Positions 11,293-22,345 are shown, counted from the stretch's first letter. The stretch: DNA of 64,000 nucleotides from Agapanthus africanus (GCA_030015575.1 CM057339.1:778178809-778242808), one strand, 5' to 3'. Numbers and translations are program-made. The notes: a model not told the origin generated them from the letters alone.

Positions 11293-12580
11293 TGTTCAGA
11301 CTAGAATAATACATTATTATATTCCCCATTCTTATTCTTTTTATAAATAAACAGGTGCTTTTGACGCATGTCTGCTACATGTTACAGGTTACAGGTTCTT
11401 GGACAGAAAACAGTGCAAACGATGTAAAAACGATGAAAATGTGGACTTTAACCAACAAACATAGAATCTTGATCAAGCCTACATAAGGAACAATTCACAA
11501 AGCAAGATTCAAGACATTGACTCAAAGTGAACGGTTAAAAATCCATTGTAAATTGTTCACCAACGATCTGGAACCAACCTAGAAGCCCAAATGGAAAAGG
11601 ACATGTAGAAACAGCAAGAAAATAAAGCCCAAAAGCAGCACAAAAAATTTGACAAGCCAAGTCCACTATTGGGCCGTGGAACCGCGGCCCAAACCCTACC
11701 AAAGCCGCGGTTCCGCGGCCATCAAGCGCAATCAGGAGCTGAAAATTTTACCTAAACTTTATGCGACGTTGACTGGTCTTTATAGGGCTATTTTTGTAAT
11801 TGTAGACATGCGGATCAAAATGTAACCTAGGGTTTCTATTTCTTATAAATAGAACTCTAAAGATTGTAAACCTTATGCCTCTTTTCAATAAATAAATTTC
11901 AGATCTGTTCTGTATTCTTGCTTGGAGGGAGCTATCAAATTAGTAAGTAATTTTATTTCTGTGCTTTTTATTCTCTTTTAATTAGTATGTCTTTTCATCC
12001 CCTAATGAGCGAGTAATCTCCTCGCTTGTTAGGGTTAGCCTTAGGGAAAGGTTTGAGAGATGAGATCTCTCATCCCTTTCATGCCAATCCACACCTAAGA
12101 GTTAGAACTCCATGCATGCACGCACAACCACTCCCTACGGCATCCTACCCCTCGAGGTAACGATGAACCGTAGTATAAAGGGCCGGTTGCGTGTGTTTTC
12201 CATGGGGGTTAGGGTAATTATCGATAAAGGAAGGATAAGAATCTAGAGGAAGAAACATATTCCCAAAAGATTCTAATCCACTTTATTGATAATTACACCA
12301 ACATCTAATAGATCAAAAATAGGGCAATGAAAGCGGTGAGGAAACCTTTAATCTCCAAACTTTCCCTAAACCTAACCCTAGCAAGACTTTAATTTAGATT
12401 AATTTAGTTTAGTGATAGATCTAGTTTTTAGATTTAATCAATCCAAACTACATTTGGAATCAACTCGTAAAGACACATTAAGAAAACTACCCATCTCTGT
12501 GGATCGACCCGTACTCACCGGCTAGCTGCAAAGCGACGCCGTTCTTGATTGCGGCTAAACATATATTTTTGAACTAATCA
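11293..12580 (+). repeat. 3' LTR of element D
   Basis: 1288 bp, begins TGTTCAGACTAG, ends GAACTAATCA, followed by target duplication GACGC. Contains TATAAATAG at 11844-11852. Confidence 0.93.
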
Positions 12581-12585
12581 GACGC

Positions 12586-13512
12586 CAAGGATCAAAGCCC
12601 TTACCAAGAGGCAACCGTGCAGCAACCCTGCTCGGTCCATCCTTAGCAGGCCTCTCCATGCCTCCCACGCTAAGGATCAAAGCCTTCACCAAGAGGCAAC
12701 CAGGCAGCAACCCTGCTCGGTCTATCCTTAGTAGGCCTCTCCATGCCCTCCCGCGCTAAGGATTAAAGCCCTCACTAAGAGGCAACCGAGCAACTACCCT
12801 GCTCGGTCCATCCTTGGCTGGTAATTTCTTACCCCACGACGCCAAGGATCAAAGTCCTCACCAAGAGGCAACCGGGCAGCAACCCTGCTCGGTCCATCCT
12901 TAGCAGGCCTCTCCATGCCCTCCCGTGCTAAGGATCAAAGCTCTCACCAAGAGGCAACCGAGAAGCTACCCTGCTCGGTTCATCCTTGGCTGGTACTTTC
13001 TTATCCCATGACGCCAAGGATCAAAGCCCTCACCAAGAGGCAACCGGGCAGCAACCCTGCTCGGTCCATCCTTAGCAGGCCTCTCTGTGCCCTCCCGCGC
13101 TAAGGATCAAAGCCCTCACCAAAAGGTAACCGGGCAGCAACCATGCTCGGTCCATCCTTAGCTGGCCTCTCCATGCCCTCCCGCGCTAAGGATCAAAGCC
13201 CTCACCAAGAGGCAACCGGACAGCAACCATGCTCGGTCCATCCTTAGCTGGTAATTTCTTACCCCAAGACGCCAAGGATCAAAGCCCTCACCAAGAGGCC
13301 ACCGGGCAGCAACCCTGCTCGGTCCATCCTTGGCTGGTAATCTCTTACCCCATGACGCCATGGATCAAAGTCCTCACCAAGAGGCAACCGGGCAGCAAAC
13401 CTGTTCGGTCCATCTTTGGCTGGTAGTTCACTACCCACGACGCCAAGGATCTAGGCCCTCATCAAGAGGCCATGCGCAGCTACCCTGCTCGGTCTATCCA
13501 CGTCTAAGCGAT
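12586..13512. repeat. Tandem hairpin array of element A
   Basis: About ten imperfect units of ~85-90 bp, each containing AAGGATCAAAGCCCTCACC, AAGAGGCAACCGGGCAGCAA and CTGCTCGGTCCATCCTT. Two alternating inter-unit spacers exist. One is closed by ATCCTTAG ... CTAAGGAT, the other by ATCCTTGGC ... GCCAAGGAT, so arms change in step. A second hairpin (CCGAGCAG ... CTGCTCGG) lies inside units. The array begins before element D (about 5660-5718) and D is inserted in it. Confidence 0.85.
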
Positions 13513-13812
13513 CTCCACCTCGACTTCGGGGCCATGGAGATACCGACCTTTCACCGGTCTTTGCACACTTGGCAAATGGTCGACTTCAACTCTCAACTCG
13601 ACGTGCAATCGCTAAACAAAAAACCAACCTAACATGAAAGCAGTACTGCACAAATAAAAATGTTTACCACAAACAAAAGAACACTACAAAATGGATTTTC
13701 TATTCATAAAAATCAGAAGTATTTATAGAGGTATTTTGGGCTCCCCAGCCTTACAAAAAACCCCGGAGGCTTACAAAATTTTAGCGCAAAGAAAATAAGG
13801 AGGCTGGGAAGT
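13513..13812 (-). other. 3' flank of antisense gene 3 (element A)
   Basis: No ORF supported. The stretch GGTATTTTGGGCTCCCCAGC (13731-13750) matches the 3' flanks of antisense ORFs 1 and 2, suggesting a shared transcript end on the minus strand. Confidence 0.45.
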
Positions 13813-14622
13813 TCAGGCCTCGGGGTCGGGGAGAACGTCGATGAGCCGCGCACCCACTACGACAACAGGGGTTGCGTCTTGAAGGTCGGTGTCCATCGCA
13901 GGAGCCTCGGCACCGGGAGCCTGGGGGACCGACTTCTCCCCAACGCTCGCGCCCGGGGCCTCTTCCCCTGCAGCATTTCCAGAGGCATTCCCCTGCGTGT
14001 TATCCTCGAGAGGGTACTCACCCCGGAGCTTGCCGTCAGGAAACTCCGGCATTATGGCCTTGATGGCGTCGAGGGCGTCATGCCAAACGACGGCAGCTGC
14101 TCCAGCGAGGTCGGTGCAGAACTGGTCTGACTTCTTATAGCTCTCTACCGCTTTCGACGCCAGAAGCTTGGCCTTCGACACCCGAAGCTCGGCAGGCCTC
14201 GTCCCTTCCTTCGACGCCTCATTCTCCCTCCGGAGGGTGTTCGCCATCTTTTTCAAGGTGGCGACGAGCACCTTGGAGTCTTCCAATCGGGCCTCGGCGG
14301 CTCGGGCGGCCTCTCGGCACCGGCGATCTCCCGATCCCTGGCCGCCACCCGGTCTTCAAAGGCAGCAACCCTCTCCATCGCCGCCTCCAGCTCCAGCCTT
14401 GATCTCTCCTCCGGCGAGGAGAACTCTCCCGCGGTATGCATCGCCGGGGCTATCTCCTCGTCCTCCATGTTAAGGACGAGGGCGACGTGCTGGAGGACCT
14501 GGAGAAAACAAAGAGGGTTAAAAAGGAAAGGGGGGAACCCAATCACGCGAACAAAAATACTGAATGAGGAACTAAGTGGGGGTGCGAACACTAACCTGCA
14601 CGGCCTCTTGAGCTATGGCTGC
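13813..14622 (-). pseudogene. C-terminal part of antisense gene 3 of element A (coiled coil)
   Basis: Two overlapping minus-strand frames encode a Glu/Lys/Ala-rich coiled coil (RLELEAAMERVAAFEDRVAA; then LRRENEASKEGTRPAELRVS) followed by AVVWHDALDAIKAIMPEFPD and an acidic Ala/Gly-rich tail ending at 13813. A frame change near 14260-14290 breaks it. Its N-terminal part is at 28288-29715; element B (14623-28287) separates them, with a near-duplicate target GCTGC/GCCGC at the two junctions. The order (gypsy-type domain, proline-rich linker, coiled coil) is that of plant Transposase_28 proteins. Confidence 0.6.
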
Positions 14623-15253
14623 TGTTTACCCCAATCAGAGCAAAGCTCTGTTCAAGCTCCAAGGAGGGAGACGAAGCAATGCTTCTGTTTCCCCCAATCA
14701 GAGCAAAGCTCTGCTTTGAAAATTAAAGTTAAAATAAATGAAGCAACGCTTCAGATCCCCTGCGCTGCGCGCAGAGCGCCACGTGTCAAAATCAGACACT
14801 CCAGCGCAGGGAGCGCAGCGCCCAAGGCAGCGCGCCCAATCAGAGCAAGGCTCTATTTTAAAACAAAATTAAAAGAAGCAACGCTTCAGATGATCTGCGC
14901 TCTGCGCTGCGCGCCACGTGGCAGCGCAGTTGCGCTGCGCTCTGCGCTGCGTGACACGTGGCAGCGTAGTTGCGCTAGCGCAGTCGCGCTGCGCTCTGCG
15001 CTGTGTGACACGTGGCATTGTAGTTACGCTAGCACAGTTGCGCTGCGCTCTGCGCTGCGCGACACGTGTCAGGCGCAGGTGCGTTTGCGCCAAACAGAAT
15101 TAAAATTCAGTAAGATCCTTCTGTTCTTGTTAAAACAAGAAGATTGTCTTCTGTAAAACAGAAGCCCTTGGATCAAAGATCCAACGGTGGGGAAAATTCT
15201 CCAAATCACTCAGAGAATGATCTCTTTAACAAACTTAACAAATCTATGGGCAC

Positions 15254-15261
15254 TATATAAA
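15254..15261 (+). promoter_or_regulatory. TATA box of element B 5' LTR
   Basis: TATATAAA followed by AGACCCCTAGACC. The 3' LTR copy is at 26406-26413. AATAAA at about 15431 fits the R region. Confidence 0.65.
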
Positions 15262-16284
15262 GACCCCTAGACCCGAATTCAAAAAAGGGATCAACATATT
15301 GTGAGAAATCAAAAATTTCAAACAGAGAGAACTCCGAAGAAATTTCAAGAAGAAAAAAGGTAAAAGACTTTTTAGATAGAAGAATTTCTTCTAATAGATC
15401 ATTGATCTAAGAACAAGATCAACGATCTTCAATAAAAAACAAAATAAAAATAGTGCTCTGCACTTATGAACCATTGGTTCTCTAAGATCAAGAAAAATAA
15501 GAAACACTTGTTTTCTTTGATCTAAATTGGATCAAGAAATCAAGCAGTACTTTGCACTTCTTTTTTGAACCATTGGTTCTGGAATCTAAAAGATTCTCAA
15601 GTTAATAGTGCCTTGCACTTGCAAAACTGCGCTGTTGCGCTCTTGGGTTGGCGCAAGCCACCAGAGAGCGCCACGTGTCAGCATCTGAACCATTTGCGCT
15701 ATGCGCTCTTGAAATAGAGCCTTGCTCTCTGAAACTGGCGCAACTCACCACAGCGCGCCACGTGTCAGCAGCGCAAGCACAGCGCACTGCGCTTGCATGA
15801 CACGTGTCATCACCACAAGCGCTTGCGCTCTTTGATTGGCGCAAAGCGTCTGACAAATGCAATGCATTTCTTTTGCTAAAGGGCCAGGCCCAAGTCAAAA
15901 AGACCTAGCAGGCCAAAATAAATTACAAAGCAATAAAAGGGCAGAGCCCAAATAAAATTGATGCTCTGCATTATTTATAAAGGGCAGAGCCCAAGTAAAA
16001 TTGATGCTCTGCATCATTTATAAATGAGCAGAGCCCAAAACAAATTGATGCTCTGCATCCTTTCTGGGCAGAGCCCAAACAAAAATAAAAAGCAATGCAA
16101 TGCATTATTTAAATGTGGGCAAAACCCTAGCACAGGTCTAATAGACCAAAAATAAATAAAAGCGTTGAATATTTTTCAACTGGACTTAGCCTAATCATGG
16201 CCGTAAGTTCTCAAATTAAATCGACTGAGCACAGTTGCTCTCTCTTAAATCAATTTACGACCGGTTTGAGAGTACATCTCCGAA

Positions 16285-16330
16285 CTCCTCTGACACCCAT
16301 CGTTGTAATCCTTCAACGACGTCAGAGAGG
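16285..16330 (+). repeat. 46-nt two-stem hairpin, copy 1 (B 5' LTR)
   Basis: Outer stem CTCTGAC / GTCAGAG, inner stem CGTTG / CAACG, loop TAATCCTT. One of seven copies in LTR-derived sequence of B and C. Confidence 0.75.
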
Positions 16331-17127
16331 TGACGGGTCCCGACAACCACACATCAACACGGACTGTGGGGTCCTTAAACTCATGGACTTAAGCGTCCTT
16401 AAACTAAAACACGGACTGTGGGGTCTTTAAACTCATGGACTTAAGCGTCCTTTAACTAAAATACGAACTATGGGGTCCTTAAACCCACGGACTTAAGCGT
16501 CCTTAAACTACCTATGGACCGCAATGTCCTTAAACTACCTATGGACCACTATGTCCCTAAACTGGAACAATAGAGTCCCTAAACGCTCTTTTGTCGGATC
16601 CAAACGATCCCGTTAAGTTGATTTTAGTCTCAAATCAGACTAACGTATCCTTAACAAACGTTTAAGTCGATCTTAGCCTAAATATGGCTAACGTATCCTT
16701 AAACCAAAACACCAAACCCAAATCTAAGTAAATACGGATTTGGACTAATCCACGTCGTACGGGCGACGGCATCACTTAGTCTCCGTATACAATCCACGGG
16801 CAACCACAAACAAAACAAACACACACGACACGAAGTGAAATTCTGGAGAAAGAGAAAGTTGTTACCGCGATGCGGTAGTGTAATTAACTGCAGGGGCTTG
16901 CGCCTGCAGGGAAGAGCGTCCCCACAATCAAAAACCCCTCAAGCGAGGGGGAATCTGACGAAGTCTGCTACATCGGCCGCATCCGTCTAAACCTCCGATA
17001 CACGGTGCCATAAATCAACTTGGCATCTTCGAAGAGGTGGACGGATAAAGCCAAATAGCATCTGCCCCGAACCCCAGCGTCAGGACTTCGCAGTCTTGTG
17101 CGCCGCCTTTTGGAGGGGACCAGATTC

Positions 17128-17146
17128 TGGCACGCCCGGTGGGACC
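17128..17146 (+). other. Primer binding site of element B
   Basis: TGGCACGCCCGGTGGGACC, identical to the site of element C. It has the form of a tRNA 3'-end complement; I do not assign the tRNA species. Confidence 0.75.
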
Positions 17147-17271
17147 TTTTTCTCTTTCCACTCCACACTTCGTGTGTCGTGTTCGCGAACGAATCGCGGT
17201 TTACTGTGGTTTCCTGTAGATTTGAGGTACTAAGATTTGGTGTCTTGTTCCGTGCAGAAAACAGAAGATCA

Positions 17272-17784
17272 ATGGCTTCAAACTGCACTGCCTGCAACTG
17301 CAACTCTCGCTCGGTCTCTGCTGGAAGAGTGACTTACGGGCCCCAAGCGGCCTCTCTTTTCAAGATGCCAGTGGAGAAGGTAACCCAAGACACCACTGGA
17401 CTATTCTTCGAGACCATGCTCCCACCGATGAGCTTCAATGCCCATTTGCCGTTGCAAGAAGCTCCGAAGAAGTCGGTCTTTGATCGGCTTGCAACTGCTG
17501 CGACCCCTCTCAACGGGTCACCCAAATCCAGTGCATCGGTTTTCAATAAACTGGGTCAAAACTCCAATGGGCCCGTGAAGAAGCCCACAATACCAGAAGG
17601 TGTTATCCCCAAGCGGATAGCCATTCCTGCTCATGAAATCGTCAAGGCTGCTTCACCTGCTCGGAAGTCTGCTTTCGATAGGTTGGCTATCCCAATTCAA
17701 TGGACGTCGGTCTTCAAGAGGCTGGTACCAGCAGCGCCTCACCAGAACAGGGTCATGACAAAGCCATCCCCATCGCTAAACTAA
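17272..17784 (+). pseudogene. N-terminal polyprotein segment of element B (SVFDRL-repeat region), truncated
   Basis: Starts MASNCTACNCNSRSVSAGRV. Aligns with the element C segment at 60908-61702 through YGPQAASLF, VTQ.TTGLFF and TMLPP.SF. A short motif recurs four times: KSVFDRL, ASVFNKL, KSAFDRL, TSVFKRL. A stop at 17784 ends it early; homologous sequence continues downstream in other frames (AGGNSPSG, AAVPTGNSFELLN, SSKIYKVWRQ) to about 18090. It was probably once continuous with gag. The cysteine-rich start (CTACNC) could bind metal, but this is speculative. Confidence 0.6.
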
Positions 17785-18090
17785 CTCCATCCGCACGATA
17801 CGCTCGACGTCGCCACTAGCGCCGAGTAAGGAAGGCTGGGGGCAACTCCCCCTCTGGGATAACTCCACCAGCTCCAATGGTGGGGATCGATGCTGCTGTT
17901 CCAACCGGGAACAGCTTTGAATTACTGAACACGGTGCACAGAAACTCACCTACTGCGGTGTTGAAATGAACTCCTTCACCTGTGGAGAATGCTCCAGAGG
18001 AAAAGCTAGAGCATCCCCCTCAACGGTTGTCCTCTAAAATCTACAAGGTCTGGCGTCAAGTCCAAGAATCAGTGATCGATTAAGATTACC

Positions 18091-20327
18091 TTCGCCGACA
18101 GAAAAAGACGAAAGTTCAACAGGAGAAGGGCTACTCTGTCAAATCGGAGGAAGCAACAGCTAGATGGGTGCCTATTGCAACGGCTCCCTCAACGTCAATC
18201 ACTCAGAAGAAAAGGAGGCCGCAAAGAGCCCCTGCGAACATGACGAAGCGTAAAAGCGCTGAACACAAACGCCCCAGGTCTGGAGGCATGGTGGTGTACA
18301 CTGTTTATATGGCTTCCGGAAAAGAAGAAAGCCGCGCTTCTACGGTCACCGACCGCTCACCCGATCCGTGACAAAAGCCCAGGAGCAGCAACAGAAGCTT
18401 CAGGAAATGATGACTGTGATGGCTGCACTTACCGAACCGAAAGAAAGTTCGGAAGTATCATCAGAGCAGCGTCATGAACAAGAAACTGACGCTGACTATC
18501 TACGCAGAGTCCTCGAAAAGAAGGACAAAGAGGCAGCAGAACAAGCTGCCAATATAAAACAAATGGCGCTTCTCTTCCAAGATATAGTAGGGATGATGTT
18601 ACACCCAAACCCTCCAGCTGAAGACCCTCCGATCATTGTCGGAGACGACAGAGGGGAGACACCTAATCCTCCTCCGGCTCTCTCAGTGTCCAAGGAAGAA
18701 ACCATTTCTAAGGTCGCACTGGATGACTATATAGCTCAGCAAATACGAGCTCATCAGGCGAGTGAATCGGCTGGGCGAACTGTTAGAACTGGACGACCCT
18801 ATCCGGGCTGGTATGACCAAATCAGTTACCCTCCGGGATATACGATCCCTAAGTTTCATGTATATAAAGGGACAGGGAATCCACATCAGCACGTCGCTCA
18901 ATTCAGGGCCTTATATGGCAATACTGGAGGCGATGACAAACTGTTGCTTCGCCAATTCGTTGGCAGCTTAGCGGAAACAGCTTTTGAATGGTATTCGGAG
19001 CTACCTAACGACTCTGTCAAAACATTTGCGGAGATGGAGTTACTGTTTACACAAAGATTCGCGAGTGCTAGTGAACGCACCTCGATAACAGCAATGATAA
19101 ATTCCAGGATAAGGCCCGGCGAAACATGGGTCCAATACGCAACACGATGGCGGAACCTATGGTCAAAATGCGAACAACGCATAGAAGAGGCACCTGCGGT
19201 AGGCATGTTCGTGGGCACTTTTGATCACAGGCGACCATCTCGCAATTCATGATGTTCTTCAGGCCGACCACCTTCCAGGCATTGATCGACAAATTAGCCC
19301 AAATGGACCAGATGGGCCACGGACCGTCTCCTCCGAAACCAGACTCTCGAAATGAGAAAGGAAAAGGGAAAGCGACTGTCGTTGCCAATGCTCAACAATA
19401 GCCGAGCAACTCAAAGCCGGTCGTTCGCCAAAATAACGCGCATCCATGCCCGTCCCTCGAGGAGAGACTAGGACGTCCTTACTCGTTTCTTCAGAATAAA
19501 ACGAGAAAACTGTTTGAACCGGCAGTACGCAATAGACTCATTAATCTGCCGAATCCAAAACATCCGTTGCAGCCAGGCGATCTCAATAATCCCGATTACT
19601 GCCCTTACCACCAAACGGTAAGTCACCCGATCGAGAATTGTTTCGTCTTTAAGGGATGGATCGAGGATCAATACCTACAAGGAAAGTTTGCGCTGTCTGA
19701 AAACCGGAAGGTAAACCCACCGCAACCGCACACTCCAAAGAAGACGGACACGATGGGGGCAACTTGTTCTTTTGTCGAGGACGAAAACAATGGAGAAGAC
19801 TCATCAGACGAGTCCGAAGACTACGTAGCGACTTGTCACGTGATCTCTCACTCATTGGCGGATGATAAAGAGGCTCCTTGCGCTGATAAACCGAGGGCGG
19901 ACCCTGAACCAGAAATTCCGCGACCGTCGGACGAGTTGATCAATGCCTTCTTGAATGAGATTCGTCTGGAAGTTAAAGCCAATCAAGAGCGTGAGATGGC
20001 CATACTGGAAGGAGCCAAACAACGACGACTGGACCAAAGAGTCGAGGCACTCCCGTCAAATCAAAAGCCATCCGCTGCGTATAAAAACAAATTCAAAACG
20101 AGAAAAAGGTTTGCTAAAGCCCTGTCAGCAGGAATGAAGCTTCCGCCCTCTGAAGAAAATACTCTCCGTGGAGTAGAGATGCATCCTGACTTCTGCTTAT
20201 ATCATCAAAAGATCATACATCCTACCGAAGACTGCGACTCCTTTAAGTGTTGGTGGCAAGGATATATTGCTCAAAAGCAACACTTCAACAGGAAAAAATG
20301 TGAAACTCGTAGACATCAGAAAATATG
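18091..20327 (+). pseudogene. gag of element B, frameshifted
   Basis: Contains the Ty3/gypsy gag core (FHVYKGTGNPHQHVAQF, LLLRQFVGSLAETAFEWYSE, EMELLFTQRFASASE) and a knuckle-like YCPYHQTVSHPIENC block, then a segment related to the start of pol in C (INAFLNEIRLEVKANQ.RE, FKTRKRFAKALSAGMKLPPS, LYHQKIIHPTEDC). Frame changes are visible near 18345-18370 and 19225-19235, and a stop lies after ANAQQ near 19400. About 110 codons present in C between CSFVE and GEDSS are missing. Not translatable as one protein. Confidence 0.8.
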
Positions 20328-20987
20328 ATAGATGAGCGCAAAAGAGCCGCCGACGATTGTCATATAGCCGACTCCAAGGGATCGCAAATTATCACCTTTA
20401 GAAGCGACTCTGACGAGGAAGCTGCCCTCAACCCTCTCCTCAAGGAATCCATTTCAAAGATGAAAGAATTGAGAAGTTGCGATAACGTTCAGCCATGTAA
20501 TCGCACGCTGCTCGAAAAAAATCTCGGCCCCGCAAACAAGGGATCGAACAAAAAGGATAAAGGGAAGGGAAAAACAGCCCTCATACCCAATACTCAACAG
20601 CAATCGAGTGGCCCTAAACCGGTTGTTTGCCGAAACAACAAGCAGCAACCCCTCCAGGAAAAGTTGAAACGTCCTTACTCGTTTTCTCAAAATAAAACAA
20701 GGAGACTGTTCGAGCTGACAATGCGCTGCAGACTCATCAATCTGCCGAGACCAAAACGTCCGTTGCGGCCAAGCGATGTGAACAATCTCGATTATTGCCC
20801 TTACCACCAAACGGTAGGTCACCTGATCGAGGATTGCTACGTCTTTAAGAACTGGGTTGAAGATCAATACCAACGGGGCAAGTTCGTCATATCCGAAAAC
20901 TGGAAGGTGAACCCACCACAACCGCACGCTCTGAGAAAGACGGATACGCCGGGGGCATCATGCTCATTCATAGAGAAAGCCCCATAG
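20328..20987 (+). pseudogene. Rearranged duplicate of the gag zinc-knuckle region (element B)
   Basis: This frame starts in sequence matching the pre-protease part of element C (GSQIITFRSDSDEEAALNPL, NRTLLEKNLGPANK). It then switches at KKDKGKGK (about 20560-20580) to a second, diverged copy of the gag C-terminal region (RPYSFSQNKTRRLFEL, YCPYHQTVGHLIEDC, WKVNPPQPHALRKTD). The switch falls in a purine-rich AAGGGAAGGGAAAA run similar to GGAAAAGGGAAAG at the equivalent gag position (about 19360-19375). No protease DNGSS motif remains: everything from protease to integrase is lost here. Confidence 0.75.
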
Positions 20988-21092
20988 ACCGAAACGTCCT
21001 TAAACTAACGGCGGACCGAAACGTCCTTAAACTAACGGCGGACCGAAACATCCTTAAACTAATGACGGACCGACACGTCCTTAAACTACTAC
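20988..21092. repeat. 27-bp tandem repeat (B), GGAC-N6-GTCC units
   Basis: Four units reading ACCGAAACGTCCTTAAACTA with small changes; reverse complement of the nine-copy array in C (54808-55050). Confidence 0.85.
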
Positions 21093-21133
21093 CGCGCACA
21101 TCTTCAGGCTGACGAGATGAATAAAAGAAAAAG

Positions 21134-21135
<2 letters not shown>

Positions 21136-21178
<43 letters not shown>
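21136..21178. repeat. (TA)n microsatellite
   Basis: About 43 bp of uninterrupted AT dinucleotides. Confidence 0.95.
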
Positions 21179-21182
<4 letters not shown>

Positions 21183-21183
21183 C

Positions 21184-21446
21184 GGTATATCCATAAGCAA
21201 AAGGGGCACGGATGAAAACTTGAAAGGGCTCCGTGAGTAAAAACAGCAGGGCTACCGGCGAGTGTTCGTGAAAACCCGAAAAAGCGCGACCTCGTAAAAA
21301 AAAACATATAAAAATAAAAAGAATAAAAAAGGGTATGTCCATAAGCAAAAAGGGCACGGATGAAAACCTGAAAGGGCTCCTTGAGTAAAAACAGCAGGAC
21401 TACCGGCGAGTGTTTGTGAAAATCCGAAAGGGCGCAACCTCGTTAA
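21184..21446. repeat. Two direct copies of a ~115-bp block (B)
   Basis: TCCATAAGCAAA(A)GGGCACGG to GCG(C/A)(G/A)ACCTCGT repeated with a ~147-bp offset. The same block occurs once in reverse orientation in C at about 54615-54735. Confidence 0.8.
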
Positions 21447-21449
21447 AGG

Positions 21450-21620
21450 ACACTTACAGGGTCATCTCGACCTTGTAAGGAGAAACCACCCGCGTGAGAT
21501 CCTTACGACTCACAAGGGAGCAACACACTTAGGGATCCCCACGATTCCTAAGGAGAAAATACACTTGCGAGATCCTCACGACTCGTAAGGAGAACTCTCT
21601 TATGGGACCCTCACGGCTCA
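21450..21620. repeat. Hairpin array 1 (B)
   Basis: Five consecutive ~25-bp hairpins with loop core (A/T)CC(T/C)(C/T)ACGA and differing stems, for example CTTGCGAG / CTCGTAAG, CTTATGGG / CTCATAAG and CTTAGGGA / TTCCTAAG, joined by GAGAA-rich spacers. Confidence 0.8.
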
Positions 21621-21794
21621 TAAGATTTGAAAGTCTTAAGTTACAGAGACCTAAAACAGTGCTTAAGCAGACCTCACAACTTTCGATATTGCCCTACAAG
21701 TGGCTCAGCACTGACCCTTGTATACAATCCACGGGCACGAATAAACATTTCCCTAACCAAGTCTCATCCGTGACTGGGGATATGTTCGCATGAT

Positions 21795-21965
21795 CCTTAT
21801 AAGTCCTCTCGATTTATAAGGAGAAAACCCTCTTGTAGGATCCTTACGACTTACAGAGGAACATACACTTAGGAATTCTCACGATTCCTAAGGAGAAAAT
21901 ACGCCTACAAGATCCTCACGACTTGTAGGGAGAAATACCTTTGTGAGACCCTTACGGCTCATGAA
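21795..21965. repeat. Hairpin array 2 (B)
   Basis: Five hairpins of the same design; a perfect one has arms CCTACAAG / CTTGTAGG. Collinear with the array at 54089-54270 in C, read in reverse. Confidence 0.8.
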
Positions 21966-22029
21966 GTTAAAAGCCTTAGTCGACAGGACCTTAACCATGT
22001 TCGCTAAGCCACCTTTGTTCGACATCGAC

Positions 22030-22345
22030 AGAGGCAAATGATGATTCGCTCATGGCAATATCCCAGTTGTAGCGGTGCTGATGCCGAAATCGGTGTCGAA
22101 TTTCAGGTTTGCGGTGAAAAGCCAGCAAGCCGCACATGCATACAAAATAGCCGAAATGATGGGGCAACTTGCAATAAAAAGCAGCAAGTAAAAACGTATG
22201 CATACAAAATAGCCGAAATGATAGGGCAACTCGCAATAAAAAGCAGCGAGTAAAAATAAAAAATATAGCCGAAATGATTGGGCACCGCGAAAAATAGCCG
22301 AAATGATTGGGCAATCGCGACCTTCGCGATATAAAAGCTGAAATG
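22030..22345. repeat. AGCCGAAATGAT tandem repeats with changing hairpins (B)
   Basis: Five or more units AATAGCCGAAATGATNGGGCA. Each is followed by a small inverted repeat: ACTTGC / GCAAGT, ACTCGC / GCGAGT, ATCGCGA / TCGCGAT, plus a GTATGCATAC palindrome. The reverse-oriented relatives in C are at 53690-53935. Confidence 0.75.

Larger units (their letters stand above)
5719..12580 (+). mobile_element. Complete pol-less LTR retrotransposon D (6862 bp)
   Basis: Two 1288-bp LTRs (5719-7006 and 11293-12580) start TGTTCAGACTAG and end TAATCA. They are flanked by the 5-bp target duplication GACGC at 5714-5718 and 12581-12585. PBS follows the 5' LTR by two bases, and a polypurine tract precedes the 3' LTR. 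By eye the LTRs differ at about 29 positions (about 2.3 percent) with no length difference, so the insertion is moderately young. The internal part holds one large frameshifted ORF and no protease, RT, RNase H or integrase. It is therefore non-autonomous (LARD-like) and must be mobilised by an Athila/Tat-type partner. It is inserted in the tandem array of element A. Confidence 0.93.
14623..17122 (+). repeat. 5' LTR of element B
   Basis: 2500 bp. U3 is packed with short palindromes around GC-NNN-GC cores, R starts after TATATAA at 15254, and the U5 part carries GGAC-N6-GTCC repeats (16350-16560) and the 46-nt two-stem hairpin (16285-16330). Ends CA at 17121-17122, five bases before the PBS. 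Confidence 0.88.

Noticed and set aside
14467..15156. 229-codon ORF at the start of the B LTR
   Set aside because: Crosses the A/B junction and the palindrome-rich U3; composition follows the repeats.
16285..16330. Hairpins as bacterial-type transcription terminators
   Set aside because: The host is a plant, there is no following T-run, and the copies lie in LTRs.
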